Shown in pieces: positions 35,767 through 44,398 of a DNA stretch of 64,000 bases (the first letter of the stretch is position 1; each line of letters begins with the position of its first letter). The DNA lies in NCBI RefSeq assembly GCF_016405965.1, contig NZ_JAEFCD010000002.1, positions 248,001 to 312,000 on the forward strand, written 5' to 3'. The notes beneath the pieces were generated by a model that saw only the letters and a list, made by a program, of their open reading frames with translations, did no database searches and was not told where the DNA came from. Made by a program: the position numbers and the translations under genes. This stretch comes from Alteromonas sp. IB21. GTDB lineage: Bacteria > Pseudomonadota > Gammaproteobacteria > Enterobacterales > Alteromonadaceae.

Positions 35767-37176
35767 ATGTCGATTGATAAGGCATTAGAGCTTATTAAAG
35801 AAAGTGAAGCGAAGTTTGTAGATTTACGTTTTACCGATACTAAAGGTAAAGAACAACACGTATCTATCCCTGCGGGCCTAGTTGATGAAGAATTTTTCGA
35901 AGAAGGTAAAATGTTCGACGGTTCTTCAATCGCTGGCTGGAAAGGCATCAACGAATCAGACATGGTTCTTCTTCCAGATGCGGACAGCTGCGTTGTAGAC
36001 CCGTTTGCTGAAGAAACCCAAGTTAACATTCGTTGTGACATCGTTGAGCCTTCTACAATGGAAGGTTACGAGCGCGATCCTCGCTCAGTGGCACGTCGCG
36101 CTGAAGAGTATCTAAAGTCAACAGGTATTGGTGATACGGTATTCTTTGGTCCAGAGCCAGAGTTTTTCCTTTTCGACGACGTTCGCTTCCACACTGACAT
36201 GGCGGGTTCTTTCTACAAGATCGACGCTGCTGAAGCGAAGTGGAACTCTGGTGAAGAGTTCGAAGGCGGCAACATGGCGCACCGCCCAGGCGTTAAAGGC
36301 GGTTACTTCCCAGTACCACCAGTAGACTCTGCGCACGACATCCGTGCAGCAATGTGCTTAGTAATGGAAGAAATGGGCCTTGTTATTGAAGCGCACCACC
36401 ACGAAGTAGCAACCGCTGGCCAAAACGAAATTGCATGCCAATTCAATACGCTAGTTAAGAAGGCGGACGAAATTCAAGTTTACAAGTATGTTGTACACAA
36501 CGTTGCACATGCATACGGCCAAACTGCTACCTTCATGCCTAAGCCACTTGTTGGCGATAACGGCTCTGGTATGCACTGCCACCAGTCGATCTCTAAAGAT
36601 GGCGTAAACATTTTCGCAGGCGACAAGTACGCTGGTCTTTCTGAAGAAGCACTTTACTACATCGGCGGTATCATCAAGCACGCACGTGCAATTAACGCAT
36701 TTGCAAACGCGTCGACTAACTCTTACAAGCGTCTAGTTCCTGGATTCGAAGCGCCGGTAATGCTTGCATACTCTGCACGTAACCGTTCTGCGTCTATTCG
36801 TATTCCACACGTAACAAGTGATAAAGCGCGCCGTATCGAAGTTCGCTTCCCTGACCCAACGGCTAACCCATACCTAGCGTTCACCGCTATGCTTATGGCT
36901 GGTCTTGACGGAATTAAGAACAAGATCCACCCTGGCGATGCTATGGATAAAGACTTGTACGATCTACCTGCAGAAGAAGCAGCGGAAATCCCAACAGTTG
37001 CAAGCTCGCTAGAAATGGCGCTTGAAGCGCTTGATAACGACCGTGATTTCCTTAAAGCCGGTGGCGTTATGTCAGACGACATGATCGATGCATACATCGA
37101 CCTTAAGTCTGAAGAAGTAACTAAACTTAACATGACAACTCACCCAGTTGAGTTTGATATGTACTACAGCGTGTAA
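35767..37176 (+). CDS. glnA: Type I glutamine synthetase
   Basis: Assimilates ammonium: glutamate + NH3 + ATP to glutamine, as a dodecamer. The 469-residue length equals E. coli Gln[16 protein letters not shown] near residue 18 and the DGSSIAGW loop near 50 belong to the N-terminal domain; MHCHQS and the NRSASIRIP loop are catalytic; the adenylylation tyrosine is Y398 in [10 protein letters not shown], so activity can be controlled by GlnE. The frame extends upstream to 35638, but ATG 35767 follows the strong GGAGG ribosome binding site. Transcription is from a sigma-54/NtrC promoter and ends at an intrinsic terminator before the DUF4124 gene. Confidence 0.98.
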   Translation: MSIDKALELIKESEAKFVDLRFTDTKGKEQHVSIPAGLVDEEFFEEGKMFDGSSIAGWKGINESDMVLLPDADSCVVDPFAEETQVNIRCDIVEPSTMEGYERDPRSVARRAEEYLKSTGIGDTVFFGPEPEFFLFDDVRFHTDMAGSFYKIDAAEAKWNSGEEFEGGNMAHRPGVKGGYFPVPPVDSAHDIRAAMCLVMEEMGLVIEAHHHEVATAGQNEIACQFNTLVKKADEIQVYKYVVHNVAHAYGQTATFMPKPLVGDNGSGMHCHQSISKDGVNIFAGDKYAGLSEEALYYIGGIIKHARAINAFANASTNSYKRLVPGFEAPVMLAYSARNRSASIRIPHVTSDKARRIEVRFPDPTANPYLAFTAMLMAGLDGIKNKIHPGDAMDKDLYDLPAEEAAEIPTVASSLEMALEALDNDRDFLKAGGVMSDDMIDAYIDLKSEEVTKLNMTTHPVEFDMYYSV

Positions 37177-37201
37177 TTACACCTGTATAGCGATATATAC
37201 T

Positions 37202-37227
37202 AAAGCCCGCGTTGCGGGCTTTTTTTA
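37202..37227 (+). terminator. Terminator of glnA
   Basis: AAAGCCCGC-gtt-GCGGGCTTT followed by a T run. It separates glnA from the downstream regulatory genes, which therefore need their own promoter as well. Confidence 0.9.
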
Positions 37228-37402
37228 TGCGCGCTAATTATCTACTATGGTTCTATAAATTCGTTAAAAAATACCAATAGAGTCCCCTTTTTAGCGGAAT
37301 TTACTGTGCGCCAGTTTTAGTCAAATCTAGCCAGACCAATTAAGTACTCGGCCAAAAATAATAAACAGGCAGCCCAACAATACATTGATTAGGTAACAAC
37401 AC

Positions 37403-38041
37403 GTGCAAAACATGACGCGAAATATCTGCTTACTATCACTGCTCACGCTCGTTAGCTATGGGTTGCTTCCTTTACAGGCCAATGCGCTAGGTCAAGATAA
37501 TGAGCAACAAAGTACGCAGCAAGATGCACAAATGAACGACGAAGCTGAAGGCCTCAATGCACCCGTTGCTGGAACCTCTTCTTCTACAACAATCTATAAA
37601 GTAGTTGGAGAAGATGGGTCTGTTACTTACACCGATAAGCCGCAAAAAAATGCAGAGCCGTTAGCGTTTGATGGAAAAACACAGAACGTAGTTACTGCTG
37701 CTAAGGTTCCCCCTCCCCCACCACTTAAGCTAGATTCACCGAAACCGAAGTACCGCGTGGTAATCAAATCTCCAGCACCTGAGGCGACGATCCGAAATAA
37801 TTTAGGTGAAATTACCATTTCAGCGACTCAAACTGGTGCACCTAAAGCACCTATCTATCGGTTAATTTTTGATGATGCCCCAATTGCTAGCAATAATTCC
37901 GGCGTTTTTAAGTTATCTGGTATCCATCGTGGGGCACACACCTACAAAGTTGAATTAACTAACAATACGGGCAAGACTCTTGCATCGTCTCCAGTTCAAA
38001 CCCTTTACCTTCATCAGGCATCGGCGTTAATTAATAACTAA
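37403..38041 (+). CDS. DUF4124 domain protein
   Basis: Exported protein of 212 residues. The signal peptide (LLSLLTLVSYGLLPLQANA) is followed by a low-complexity Q/D/E-rich stretch and then the DUF4124 domain, recognised by IYKVVGEDGSVTYTDKPQ, and a C-terminal beta domain of Fn3-like type (YRVVIKSPAPEATIRNN...). DUF4124 proteins often lie between glnA and ntrB in gammaproteobacteria, with no known function. The GTG at 37403 has AGG about nine bases before it; ATG 37412 (three codons in) has no comparable site. Confidence 0.8.
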   Translation: MQNMTRNICLLSLLTLVSYGLLPLQANALGQDNEQQSTQQDAQMNDEAEGLNAPVAGTSSSTTIYKVVGEDGSVTYTDKPQKNAEPLAFDGKTQNVVTAAKVPPPPPLKLDSPKPKYRVVIKSPAPEATIRNNLGEITISATQTGAPKAPIYRLIFDDAPIASNNSGVFKLSGIHRGAHTYKVELTNNTGKTLASSPVQTLYLHQASALINN

Positions 38042-38138
38042 TAGCGTGCAACCATTGTTATGCAAGCGCACCACAGAGGTTCAGTGAATATTTATTACTG
38101 AGTTCTTTATTCGCGCTCCGCATCATTGCAAGCTACAA

Positions 38139-38155
38139 TGCACAATTATGGTGCA
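38139..38155. promoter_or_regulatory. NtrC binding site at the glnL start region
   Basis: TGCACAATTATGGTGCA matches TGCACC-N5-GGTGCA at 11 of 12 positions. It ends 16 bases before the glnL ATG and just before the AGGAG ribosome binding site, where bound NtrC would repress a glnL promoter, as at glnLp in E. coli. Confidence 0.8.
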
Positions 38156-38171
38156 AAGGAGACGAGCTCGG

Positions 38172-39257
38172 ATGCATTCCACCGAGTTAGAAACACAACA
38201 GCTAATCAATAGCTTAAACACCGCATTGGTGATGGTAGACAATAAACTTACGATTGTTTATGCCAACCATGCGGGTGAAGCTTTGTTTGAGACTGGGCTA
38301 AAACAACTTATTGGGCACTTGCTTCAAGACTTTTTCATACCCGGCACAATAGAAACTACACGATTGAAGGCCGCCATTAGAAAAGGTGAAGACTTCACTG
38401 AGAATGAAGTGAAACTCGCGTTTAGAGATAACCGCTACGTATCTGCTGACTTGACTGTAACTAATTTGCACTTTGAAGACGGCCCACGACTGCTGTTTGA
38501 AGTTAAAAGAATTGATCAGCAAAAGCGCATAACTCGAGAAACACTGCAAAACGCACAGCATTTTGCGGCCAGAGAACTAGTGCGCGGCCTTGCTCATGAA
38601 ATTAAGAACCCACTTGGTGGCATTCGTGGCGCAGCACAGCTTTTAGAAAAAGAGCTGAACGACGAGCACAAAGAATTTACTAGCATGATCATTGAGCAAT
38701 CAGATCGTCTTCGCAACTTGGTTGACCGTCTACTAGGGCCTAATTCACTGCCACGATTCGAAGAAAGCAATGTGCATCAGGCCCTTGAAAAAATCCGCAG
38801 CCTCATGCGATTTGACACAGATAACCCTATTACCATTGTTCGCGACTACGACCCAAGTATACCGCCACTAATGCTCGATCCAGATATGATCCAACAAGCG
38901 GTGCTTAATATTGTTCGCAACAGTGTTCAGGCGCTGACAGAAAGCGAAACGCCTAATCCAGAAATAAGGTTAATAACACGCATAGAGCGCCAGATGACGA
39001 TTCAAACAAAACGTTATGCGCTGGTGGCAAAAATTAAGATTATTGATAACGGCCCGGGCATTCCTCCGGAAATCAAAGACACACTTTTCTACCCCATGGT
39101 CACAAGTAAACAGAATGGCTCTGGGCTGGGTTTGTCAATATCACAGACCCTTATCAACCACCACGGCGGCAAAATAGATGTGGACAGCTACCCTGGTCAC
39201 ACTGAGTTCGTAATTTATCTACCAATCGATCGTAAGGAGACAGACGATGACGAATGA
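38172..39257 (+). CDS. glnL: Nitrogen regulation sensor kinase NtrB
   Basis: Cytoplasmic histidine kinase/phosphatase that controls NtrC in response to PII and glutamine. From ATG 38172 it has 361 residues: a PAS domain (about 10-120), the phospho-acceptor histidine in RGLAHEIKNPLGG near 140, and an HATPase domain with N-box IVRNSVQAL, DNGPGIPPE and GSGLGLSIS. An in-frame ATG at 38148 lies inside the NtrC palindrome and has no ribosome binding site, while ATG 38172 follows AGGAG by about ten bases. Its end overlaps glnG by 11 bases. Confidence 0.95.
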   Translation: MHSTELETQQLINSLNTALVMVDNKLTIVYANHAGEALFETGLKQLIGHLLQDFFIPGTIETTRLKAAIRKGEDFTENEVKLAFRDNRYVSADLTVTNLHFEDGPRLLFEVKRIDQQKRITRETLQNAQHFAARELVRGLAHEIKNPLGGIRGAAQLLEKELNDEHKEFTSMIIEQSDRLRNLVDRLLGPNSLPRFEESNVHQALEKIRSLMRFDTDNPITIVRDYDPSIPPLMLDPDMIQQAVLNIVRNSVQALTESETPNPEIRLITRIERQMTIQTKRYALVAKIKIIDNGPGIPPEIKDTLFYPMVTSKQNGSGLGLSISQTLINHHGGKIDVDSYPGHTEFVIYLPIDRKETDDDE

Positions 39258-40656
39258 GTCTGTGTGGATTGTCGATGACGACAGTTCTATTCGTTGGGTG
39301 CTGCAAAAGGCCTTACAAGCGGCTGAAATAAGCTGCTTAAGTTTTGAAAATCCTGAAGATTTATTACTTCAACTTCAAAGCGGCCAAGCCCCTGAGGTCA
39401 TCATTTCAGATATTAGAATGCCACAAATGGACGGCATGACTTTATTGAACGAAGTGCATACTTCGCACCCTATGTTGCCCGTTATTATCATGACAGCGCA
39501 TTCTGACCTTGATAGTGCTGTAAATGCTTATCAAAAGGGTGCATTTGAATATTTGCCAAAACCCTTCGATATAGACGAAGCGGTTACATTAACCCAGCGC
39601 GCTCTTGCCCATTCAAGGGAGCAATCAACCGTATCGAAAACACAACCTGAAGATGTGGTGACAGAGATCATCGGCGAAGCCCCTGCTATGCAGGAAGTAT
39701 TTCGTGCCATTGGGCGCTTATCTCGCTCTTCAATCAGCGTGCTTATCAACGGACAATCAGGCACAGGTAAAGAGCTGGTTGCACATGCGCTTCACAGGCA
39801 CAGCCCTAGAGCGAGTAAACCCTTCATTGCACTGAACATGGCCGCCATTCCCGCTGACCTTGTAGAGTCTGAACTATTCGGTCATGAGAAAGGCGCATTT
39901 ACCGGTGCACAAGCTGCTCGCCAGGGCCGCTTTGAACAAGCCGACGGCGGTACGCTATTCTTAGATGAAATTGGTGATATGCCATTAGATGTGCAGACCC
40001 GTTTGTTGCGCGTACTAGCTGATGGCCAGTTTTATCGTGTTGGCGGCCATCAATCGGTGAGTGTAGACGTGCGCATCATTGCAGCAACCCACCAAAACTT
40101 AGAACAGCGAGTTGCCGATGGAAAATTTAGGGAAGATTTATTCCACCGCTTGAACGTAATTCGCGTGCACCTGCCTTCTCTAAGTGAGCGCAGAGAAGAC
40201 ATCCCCCTTCTAACTCGACACTTCTTGCGCCGTGCGGCAAAAGAGCTGGATGTAGAAGCGAAAAGTATTTCTAAAGAGGCTGAGCGCGTCATGTCACAGC
40301 TACCATGGCCAGGTAATGTCAGACAGTTAGAAAACGTGTGCCGATGGCTCACCGTAATGGCAAGTGGTCAAGAAGTTTTGCCTAGCGATTTACCACCAGA
40401 GATCCACAGCGATAACGCGATAGAGAAACCGAGTACAGCGTCAGGCGAGTGGCCAGATTTATTGGCTAGCTGGACGGATAAGCAACTGCGTGACGGTCAT
40501 CACAATATTCTTAACGACGCCATGGTTACCTTTGAACGCATTATGCTTGAACGGGCGCTGCATCACACTCACGGCCATAAACAGGATGCGGCGAAGCGCC
40601 TAGGTTGGGGGCGCAACACGTTAACAAGAAAGCTTAAAGAACTCGGTGTAAATTAA
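39247..40656 (+). CDS. glnG: Nitrogen regulation response regulator NtrC
   Basis: Sigma-54 activator of nitrogen genes, 469 residues. The receiver domain has its phospho-acceptor at D55 ([13 protein letters not shown]). The AAA+ domain holds Walker [12 protein letters not shown], the sigma-54 contact motif GAFTGA (in [12 protein letters not shown]), Walker [13 protein letters not shown], and the Fis-type helix-turn-helix ([25 protein letters not shown]) sits at the C-terminus. It overlaps glnL by 11 bases. The two NtrC palindromes in the window (35604 and 38139) should be its targets, making the locus autoregulatory. Confidence 0.97.
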   Translation: MTNESVWIVDDDSSIRWVLQKALQAAEISCLSFENPEDLLLQLQSGQAPEVIISDIRMPQMDGMTLLNEVHTSHPMLPVIIMTAHSDLDSAVNAYQKGAFEYLPKPFDIDEAVTLTQRALAHSREQSTVSKTQPEDVVTEIIGEAPAMQEVFRAIGRLSRSSISVLINGQSGTGKELVAHALHRHSPRASKPFIALNMAAIPADLVESELFGHEKGAFTGAQAARQGRFEQADGGTLFLDEIGDMPLDVQTRLLRVLADGQFYRVGGHQSVSVDVRIIAATHQNLEQRVADGKFREDLFHRLNVIRVHLPSLSERREDIPLLTRHFLRRAAKELDVEAKSISKEAERVMSQLPWPGNVRQLENVCRWLTVMASGQEVLPSDLPPEIHSDNAIEKPSTASGEWPDLLASWTDKQLRDGHHNILNDAMVTFERIMLERALHHTHGHKQDAAKRLGWGRNTLTRKLKELGVN

Positions 40657-40683
40657 TTGCCTGTTTGAGTCAGGTACAACGTT

Positions 40684-40717
40684 AAAAATAGCAGGAGCAC
40701 ATGCCTGCTATTTTTTT
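40684..40717 (+). terminator. Terminator of glnLG
   Basis: AAAAATAGCAGG (40684-40695) pairs with CCTGCTATTTTT (40704-40715), with T7 running on from 40711. Confidence 0.85.
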
Positions 40718-40807
40718 GCGTCTGAATTACCAATTCATTTTTGAATGGCTTTAAGATGCCGTAAATAGGCCTTCTATTCAGAGCTTACCCAAAAGTACTG
40801 TAGATTG

Positions 40808-41947
40808 TTAATGCCCTTTGGTCAGTAGCGCCGTCATCGCTTGGTTGAAAATTCTCACCCATTTCATGCTGAACTGGCCTTTGGCGCTGCGATTAATTTC
40901 AATCACCGCCTCTTTTTTTGACAATACCTTGTCCTCATTGTGGGCTCTGGGATGAGTCATGGCGTCATAGGTGTCCACAATGGCGAGTAACTTTGCGCCT
41001 TCACAGATATCGTCTTCTTTAAGCCCGAGCGGATAACCGGTGCCATCGGTACGCTCGTGATGCTGCATCACAATTTTACGCGCCATATCCCACTGGTCTA
41101 AATGCTCTAACAAACGTGCACTCTTATACACATGAGAGCGCATAAGGTTAAACTCGTTATCGCTAAGAGCATCCCCTTTGTGAAGTAATTTTAGAGGCAT
41201 AAATGCCATACCGAAATCGTGAACATAACTGGCAACAGCAAGCTGATCTTCATCAATAGGATTTTCGGCCACGTCATTAATGTACATTGCAAGTTTTGCG
41301 ACCCGATCACCGCGCCCAGCCCAATAATCTGAACGGCGCTCTATAGACTGCATTAGATCTCGGAAAAACAGAATATCCTGCTTTTTTTCGCTACTAATAT
41401 CTTTCGGTATTCCCGTTGCCGCTAAAGAGACCGGCTTATTTTGAACACTGGAATGCTCGTTATCATCAATCACTCTATCGAGAGCCGGATTTAGCAACAG
41501 TACGGCTTCTGTTAGGCGTTTTTCGTGGTCAGATGAATTTTCAGGTGTAACACGGCTTATTGCCAAAACTAGCTGGTTATGAAGATTATCATCGTACTCA
41601 GCATTACCATTGGCCATGACGCTTTCGACAAACGCTTTAACCCTGTCCATGGTCAACAATACCAAATCACTCATTGTGCTTGTGTAAGCCACCTGCCCTT
41701 TGCGCAGATAATCTAGCAAGTCTTCTACGTGCTGCAAAAGGGGGATCATGGGGGAGAAATTTACTAAGCCCAAATCGCCTTTGATTGTGTGTATAGAGCG
41801 AAACAAAGCGCGCTGCAAATCGTTGTCTTCAGGACGAAGCTCTAGTTCAATCAGAGTTTGCTCACTAGATTCATAGAGTTCGTTAATTTCCTCCATAAGG
41901 TCAGCGAGAATATCTTCTTCGAGGTCGTCTGGAGTGAATGTTTGCAT
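40808..41947 (-). CDS. Hpt / HD-GYP two-domain signalling protein
   Basis: A 379-residue cytoplasmic protein. The N-terminal Hpt domain has its phospho-histidine at H53 (SIHTIKGDLGLVNFSP). A linker of about 80 residues follows, then an HD-GYP domain (about 200-370) with YVHDFGMAFMP (HD), RSHVYKSARLLEHL, QHHERTDGTGYPLGL (HHE...GYP) and IVDTYDAMT. HD-GYP domains hydrolyse cyclic di-GMP; the main metal-binding residues look present. Linking a phosphorelay histidine to a c-di-GMP phosphodiesterase in one chain is uncommon. No kinase or receiver gene is adjacent. Confidence 0.85.
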   Translation of the reverse strand: MQTFTPDDLEEDILADLMEEINELYESSEQTLIELELRPEDNDLQRALFRSIHTIKGDLGLVNFSPMIPLLQHVEDLLDYLRKGQVAYTSTMSDLVLLTMDRVKAFVESVMANGNAEYDDNLHNQLVLAISRVTPENSSDHEKRLTEAVLLLNPALDRVIDDNEHSSVQNKPVSLAATGIPKDISSEKKQDILFFRDLMQSIERRSDYWAGRGDRVAKLAMYINDVAENPIDEDQLAVASYVHDFGMAFMPLKLLHKGDALSDNEFNLMRSHVYKSARLLEHLDQWDMARKIVMQHHERTDGTGYPLGLKEDDICEGAKLLAIVDTYDAMTHPRAHNEDKVLSKKEAVIEINRSAKGQFSMKWVRIFNQAMTALLTKGH

Positions 41948-42140
41948 ATACTGGTTACCGAGTTAGATTCGATTGCGCGTATTCTTATTGTAAGTGGGTA
42001 TCGGCAAAATTTCCTCATACTAAAGGTGATAAATATAAGGACTTTTTAAACAAAAAGATTAGCGCTGTAAAAACTCATCGGACAAGTGTACGCTCAAACT
42101 TCATCTATACTGCGCGCGTCAATAGAATCTAGGAGTTGTT

Positions 42141-42866
42141 TTGATCGCTTTATTCCGCATTCCAGCACTTTTTATCGCCTTTTTATTTATCAACATTGTT
42201 TTGTTAATTATTTGTATTGTGCGCCCTTTTCACAAAGATAACGTTCACGCGGCGGGCAGCTTATATTCTCTCATGGCGAAAATTGTGGGCCTGAAGCTCA
42301 TCATTCGAAAGGACCCGGCTGTTAAAATTAACGAGCCCTATGTATTTATTGCTAATCATCAAAATAGCTTTGACGTTATTACAATTTGTAAAGCTGCCCT
42401 TCCCGGCGTGGTAACAATTGGTAAAAAAAGTCTGAAGTGGATCCCTATCTTCGGCCAAATATACTGGCTATCTGGGAACATCATGATTGATAGAAAGAAC
42501 TCAGGTAAAGCCCGAAATACGCTAGATATTGCCGCACACCGTATTGCCAAAAAGAAGACGTCAGTATGGCTATTTCCTGAAGGCACCAGAAGTTACGGCC
42601 GAGGTATTCTTCCTTTTAAGCAAGGGGCATTTCGTTTAGCCAAAACGACGAATGAGCCAGTGGTCATGGTTACAGCCAGTAACTTACACAACAAAGTGAA
42701 ATGGAATCGTTGGGACAATGGCATAGTGCTCATTGATATTTCTGCCCCCGTCACCCTTACCGAAGCGCATTCAATCAAAGAGTGGATGATACATTTCAAT
42801 AATGAAATGAAACAAAAATTCGATACGCTCAATACTCAGGTCGCTGAACTAGAAAAAAGCAGGTAA
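42141..42866 (+). CDS. plsC: 1-acyl-sn-glycerol-3-phosphate acyltransferase
   Basis: Inner-membrane enzyme that acylates lysophosphatidic acid to phosphatidic acid. It has 241 residues, an N-terminal membrane helix, then the catalytic NHQNSFDVI (NHxxxxD) near residue 73, and FPEGTRSYGRGI (PEGTRS) near 146, both essential in the LPLAT family, and KQGAFRLA. The only suitable start is TTG 42141, which follows AGGAG by six bases and gives the N-terminal helix; no ATG lies nearby in frame. rraB follows on the same strand after 32 bases. Confidence 0.93.
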   Translation: MIALFRIPALFIAFLFINIVLLIICIVRPFHKDNVHAAGSLYSLMAKIVGLKLIIRKDPAVKINEPYVFIANHQNSFDVITICKAALPGVVTIGKKSLKWIPIFGQIYWLSGNIMIDRKNSGKARNTLDIAAHRIAKKKTSVWLFPEGTRSYGRGILPFKQGAFRLAKTTNEPVVMVTASNLHNKVKWNRWDNGIVLIDISAPVTLTEAHSIKEWMIHFNNEMKQKFDTLNTQVAELEKSR

Positions 42867-42898
42867 ACTTGCGTCAAAATTGCTAATGAGTGTTTATT

Positions 42899-43297
42899 AT
42901 GACCCAGTTCGATGAAAGAGAAGAGTGGTACGAGTTTAATCAAGAAACCATTGATGCCCTTTTAGAAGACGGCAGCCAAGCAGACGCCGACTATACCATT
43001 GAGCACCACTTCGCCAGTACAGACTTCGACGTGTTAGAAAAAGCCGCAGTAGATGCATTTAAAGCCGGTTTTGAAGTTACTGATGCGGAAGAATTGATGC
43101 TAGATGACGGTGAAACGATTTTCTGCTTCGACGCTATCGTTGAAAGGAAACTGGATATTGAAAAGCTTAATGCTGATTCTGACGCACTGCTAAAAATTGC
43201 TGACAAGCATGACGTAACCTACGATGGATGGGGCACCTACTTTGAACCCCGTGAAGAAGGTGATTACGAAGAAGACGAATATCAATTCGACGACTAA
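42899..43297 (+). CDS. rraB: Regulator of RNase E activity B
   Basis: A 132-residue acidic cytoplasmic protein that binds and inhibits RNase E and changes degradosome composition. The central [36 protein letters not shown] and [10 protein letters not shown] blocks are the conserved core of the RraB family, and the very acidic tail (EEDEYQFDD) is typical. The frame begins with a GTG at 42890 three codons earlier, but the ATG at 42899 matches the family start. Probably cotranscribed with plsC. Confidence 0.92.
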   Translation: MTQFDEREEWYEFNQETIDALLEDGSQADADYTIEHHFASTDFDVLEKAAVDAFKAGFEVTDAEELMLDDGETIFCFDAIVERKLDIEKLNADSDALLKIADKHDVTYDGWGTYFEPREEGDYEEDEYQFDD

Positions 43298-43371
43298 ACC
43301 TTGCGTCCAGCGTTTTAATAAAAGCAAACGTTAAGTTCTCCTTCAGCTTTTGTTCATCTTTTTCCATCAAC

Positions 43372-43386
43372 AATGACACTGTCATT
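43372..43386. promoter_or_regulatory. Perfect 15-bp palindrome, possible operator
   Basis: AATGACA-c-TGTCATT, 23 bases before the start of the following gene. Its size and position suit a repressor or activator site. No regulator is adjacent, and no known box is matched. Confidence 0.35.
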
Positions 43387-43409
43387 ATCGATTGGAAAAG
43401 GATGGACAG

Positions 43410-44225
43410 ATGAAAAAATTACTACTCGCACTTGCCACATATTCTGCTGTCACCACGTTACAGCTCGCGCTTTTGTCACCTGCACATGCAAATACCGATG
43501 GTAAATCAGAAGTAAAACAGGTCACCTCGAACGAGTTCCGTTACGACAAACCATTTGTGGGCACTGAATCACTTTTGCCTAAAACAAAGGACGAACTGTC
43601 TAATGAACGTCTAGTTGAGCGCTCTACCGATGAAGTTGCCGCACAACAAAATACACACAGTAAAACCAACAAACATCAACAGCACCTGGGCATAAATAAG
43701 TCCTCTAGCGACATTGTCGTTAGTAGTATTAATGAATTTTGGATTTATGAAAGCTGGGTATCGCTTGAGCAAGACATAGACTACGACGGCTATCACTCCA
43801 CCTTTTCAATTGAGTTTGACGCCGATACCATATTTACACGAGCACCTGTATACGCTGTCTTGTATTTAGGCAAGGACGGTGTTTACGATGCTATTCACGT
43901 ATCGTCTGAATTCTATATTTATTCAGAAGATTCAACGGATACGTTTACTATTGAAAGTTCGTTAATCTCTGGCTTTCCATCTGGCGAATACGACATATTG
44001 TTGGAACTGTACGATGCAGATACCGAAGTGCTTGTGGCGTTTACCGATGCTTATGACGACAGTGCACTGGCCTACCTTCCCCTTGAAAGTGAAAACTATG
44101 AGTACGTTGTAGAAGATACTGTAGTGATAGTGGAAGAACACGGCGGTACTTGGACTTTTCTCACGCTAGTTACGCTAAGCGGAATGGTATTTATGCGCAG
44201 GTTGTTGGCGAGAAGCAAAGTATAA
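43410..44225 (+). CDS. Choice-of-anchor H family surface protein
   Basis: A 271-residue exported protein. A signal peptide (KKLLLALATYSAVTT..., cleavage near AHA-NTD) is followed by a variable region and a conserved domain: YDGYHSTFSIEFDAD, APVYAVLYLGKDGVYDAIHVS, SGEYDILLELYDAD. This is the pattern of proteins called choice-of-anchor H. The C-terminus has EHGGTWTF, a hydrophobic stretch and MRRLLARSK, i.e. a GlyGly-CTERM-like sorting signal, normally cut by rhombosortase. ATG 43410 is preferred over the TTG at 43392 because AAGGA lies eight bases before it. Role unknown; probably cell-surface. Confidence 0.75.
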   Translation: MKKLLLALATYSAVTTLQLALLSPAHANTDGKSEVKQVTSNEFRYDKPFVGTESLLPKTKDELSNERLVERSTDEVAAQQNTHSKTNKHQQHLGINKSSSDIVVSSINEFWIYESWVSLEQDIDYDGYHSTFSIEFDADTIFTRAPVYAVLYLGKDGVYDAIHVSSEFYIYSEDSTDTFTIESSLISGFPSGEYDILLELYDADTEVLVAFTDAYDDSALAYLPLESENYEYVVEDTVVIVEEHGGTWTFLTLVTLSGMVFMRRLLARSKV

Positions 44226-44251
44226 ATTGCGTACACAGCGTGCTAACTGAT

Positions 44252-44277
44252 AAAGCTGCAGGTTACTGCAGCTTTTT
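44252..44277 (+). terminator. Terminator of the choice-of-anchor H gene
   Basis: AAAGCTGCAG (44252-44261) pairs with CTGCAGCTTT (44266-44275) with a GTTA loop, followed by T residues. Confidence 0.85.
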
Positions 44278-44398
44278 ATCGTCTGTTGCGTCAACAACGT
44301 CTATATCTACCACAATTTTCTCAACAAGCTTCACCCTGCGTTGTTCGACCCGCGCTTTCCTTAGCACATCATCAGTTTTTATTCGGGTATGAGACCAC

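Noticed and set aside
36723..37133. 136-residue minus-strand frame, serine-rich
   Set aside because: Antisense to glnA, which is certain; composition is that of a shadow frame of a codon-biased gene.
44278..44398. Protein-like minus-strand frame after the MCP stop (reads ...KTDDVLRKARVEQRRVKL...)
   Set aside because: It has no ATG, no ribosome binding site and an upstream stop; only a GTG-initiated 32-codon piece is possible. It could be a decayed remnant, but nothing supports a gene.
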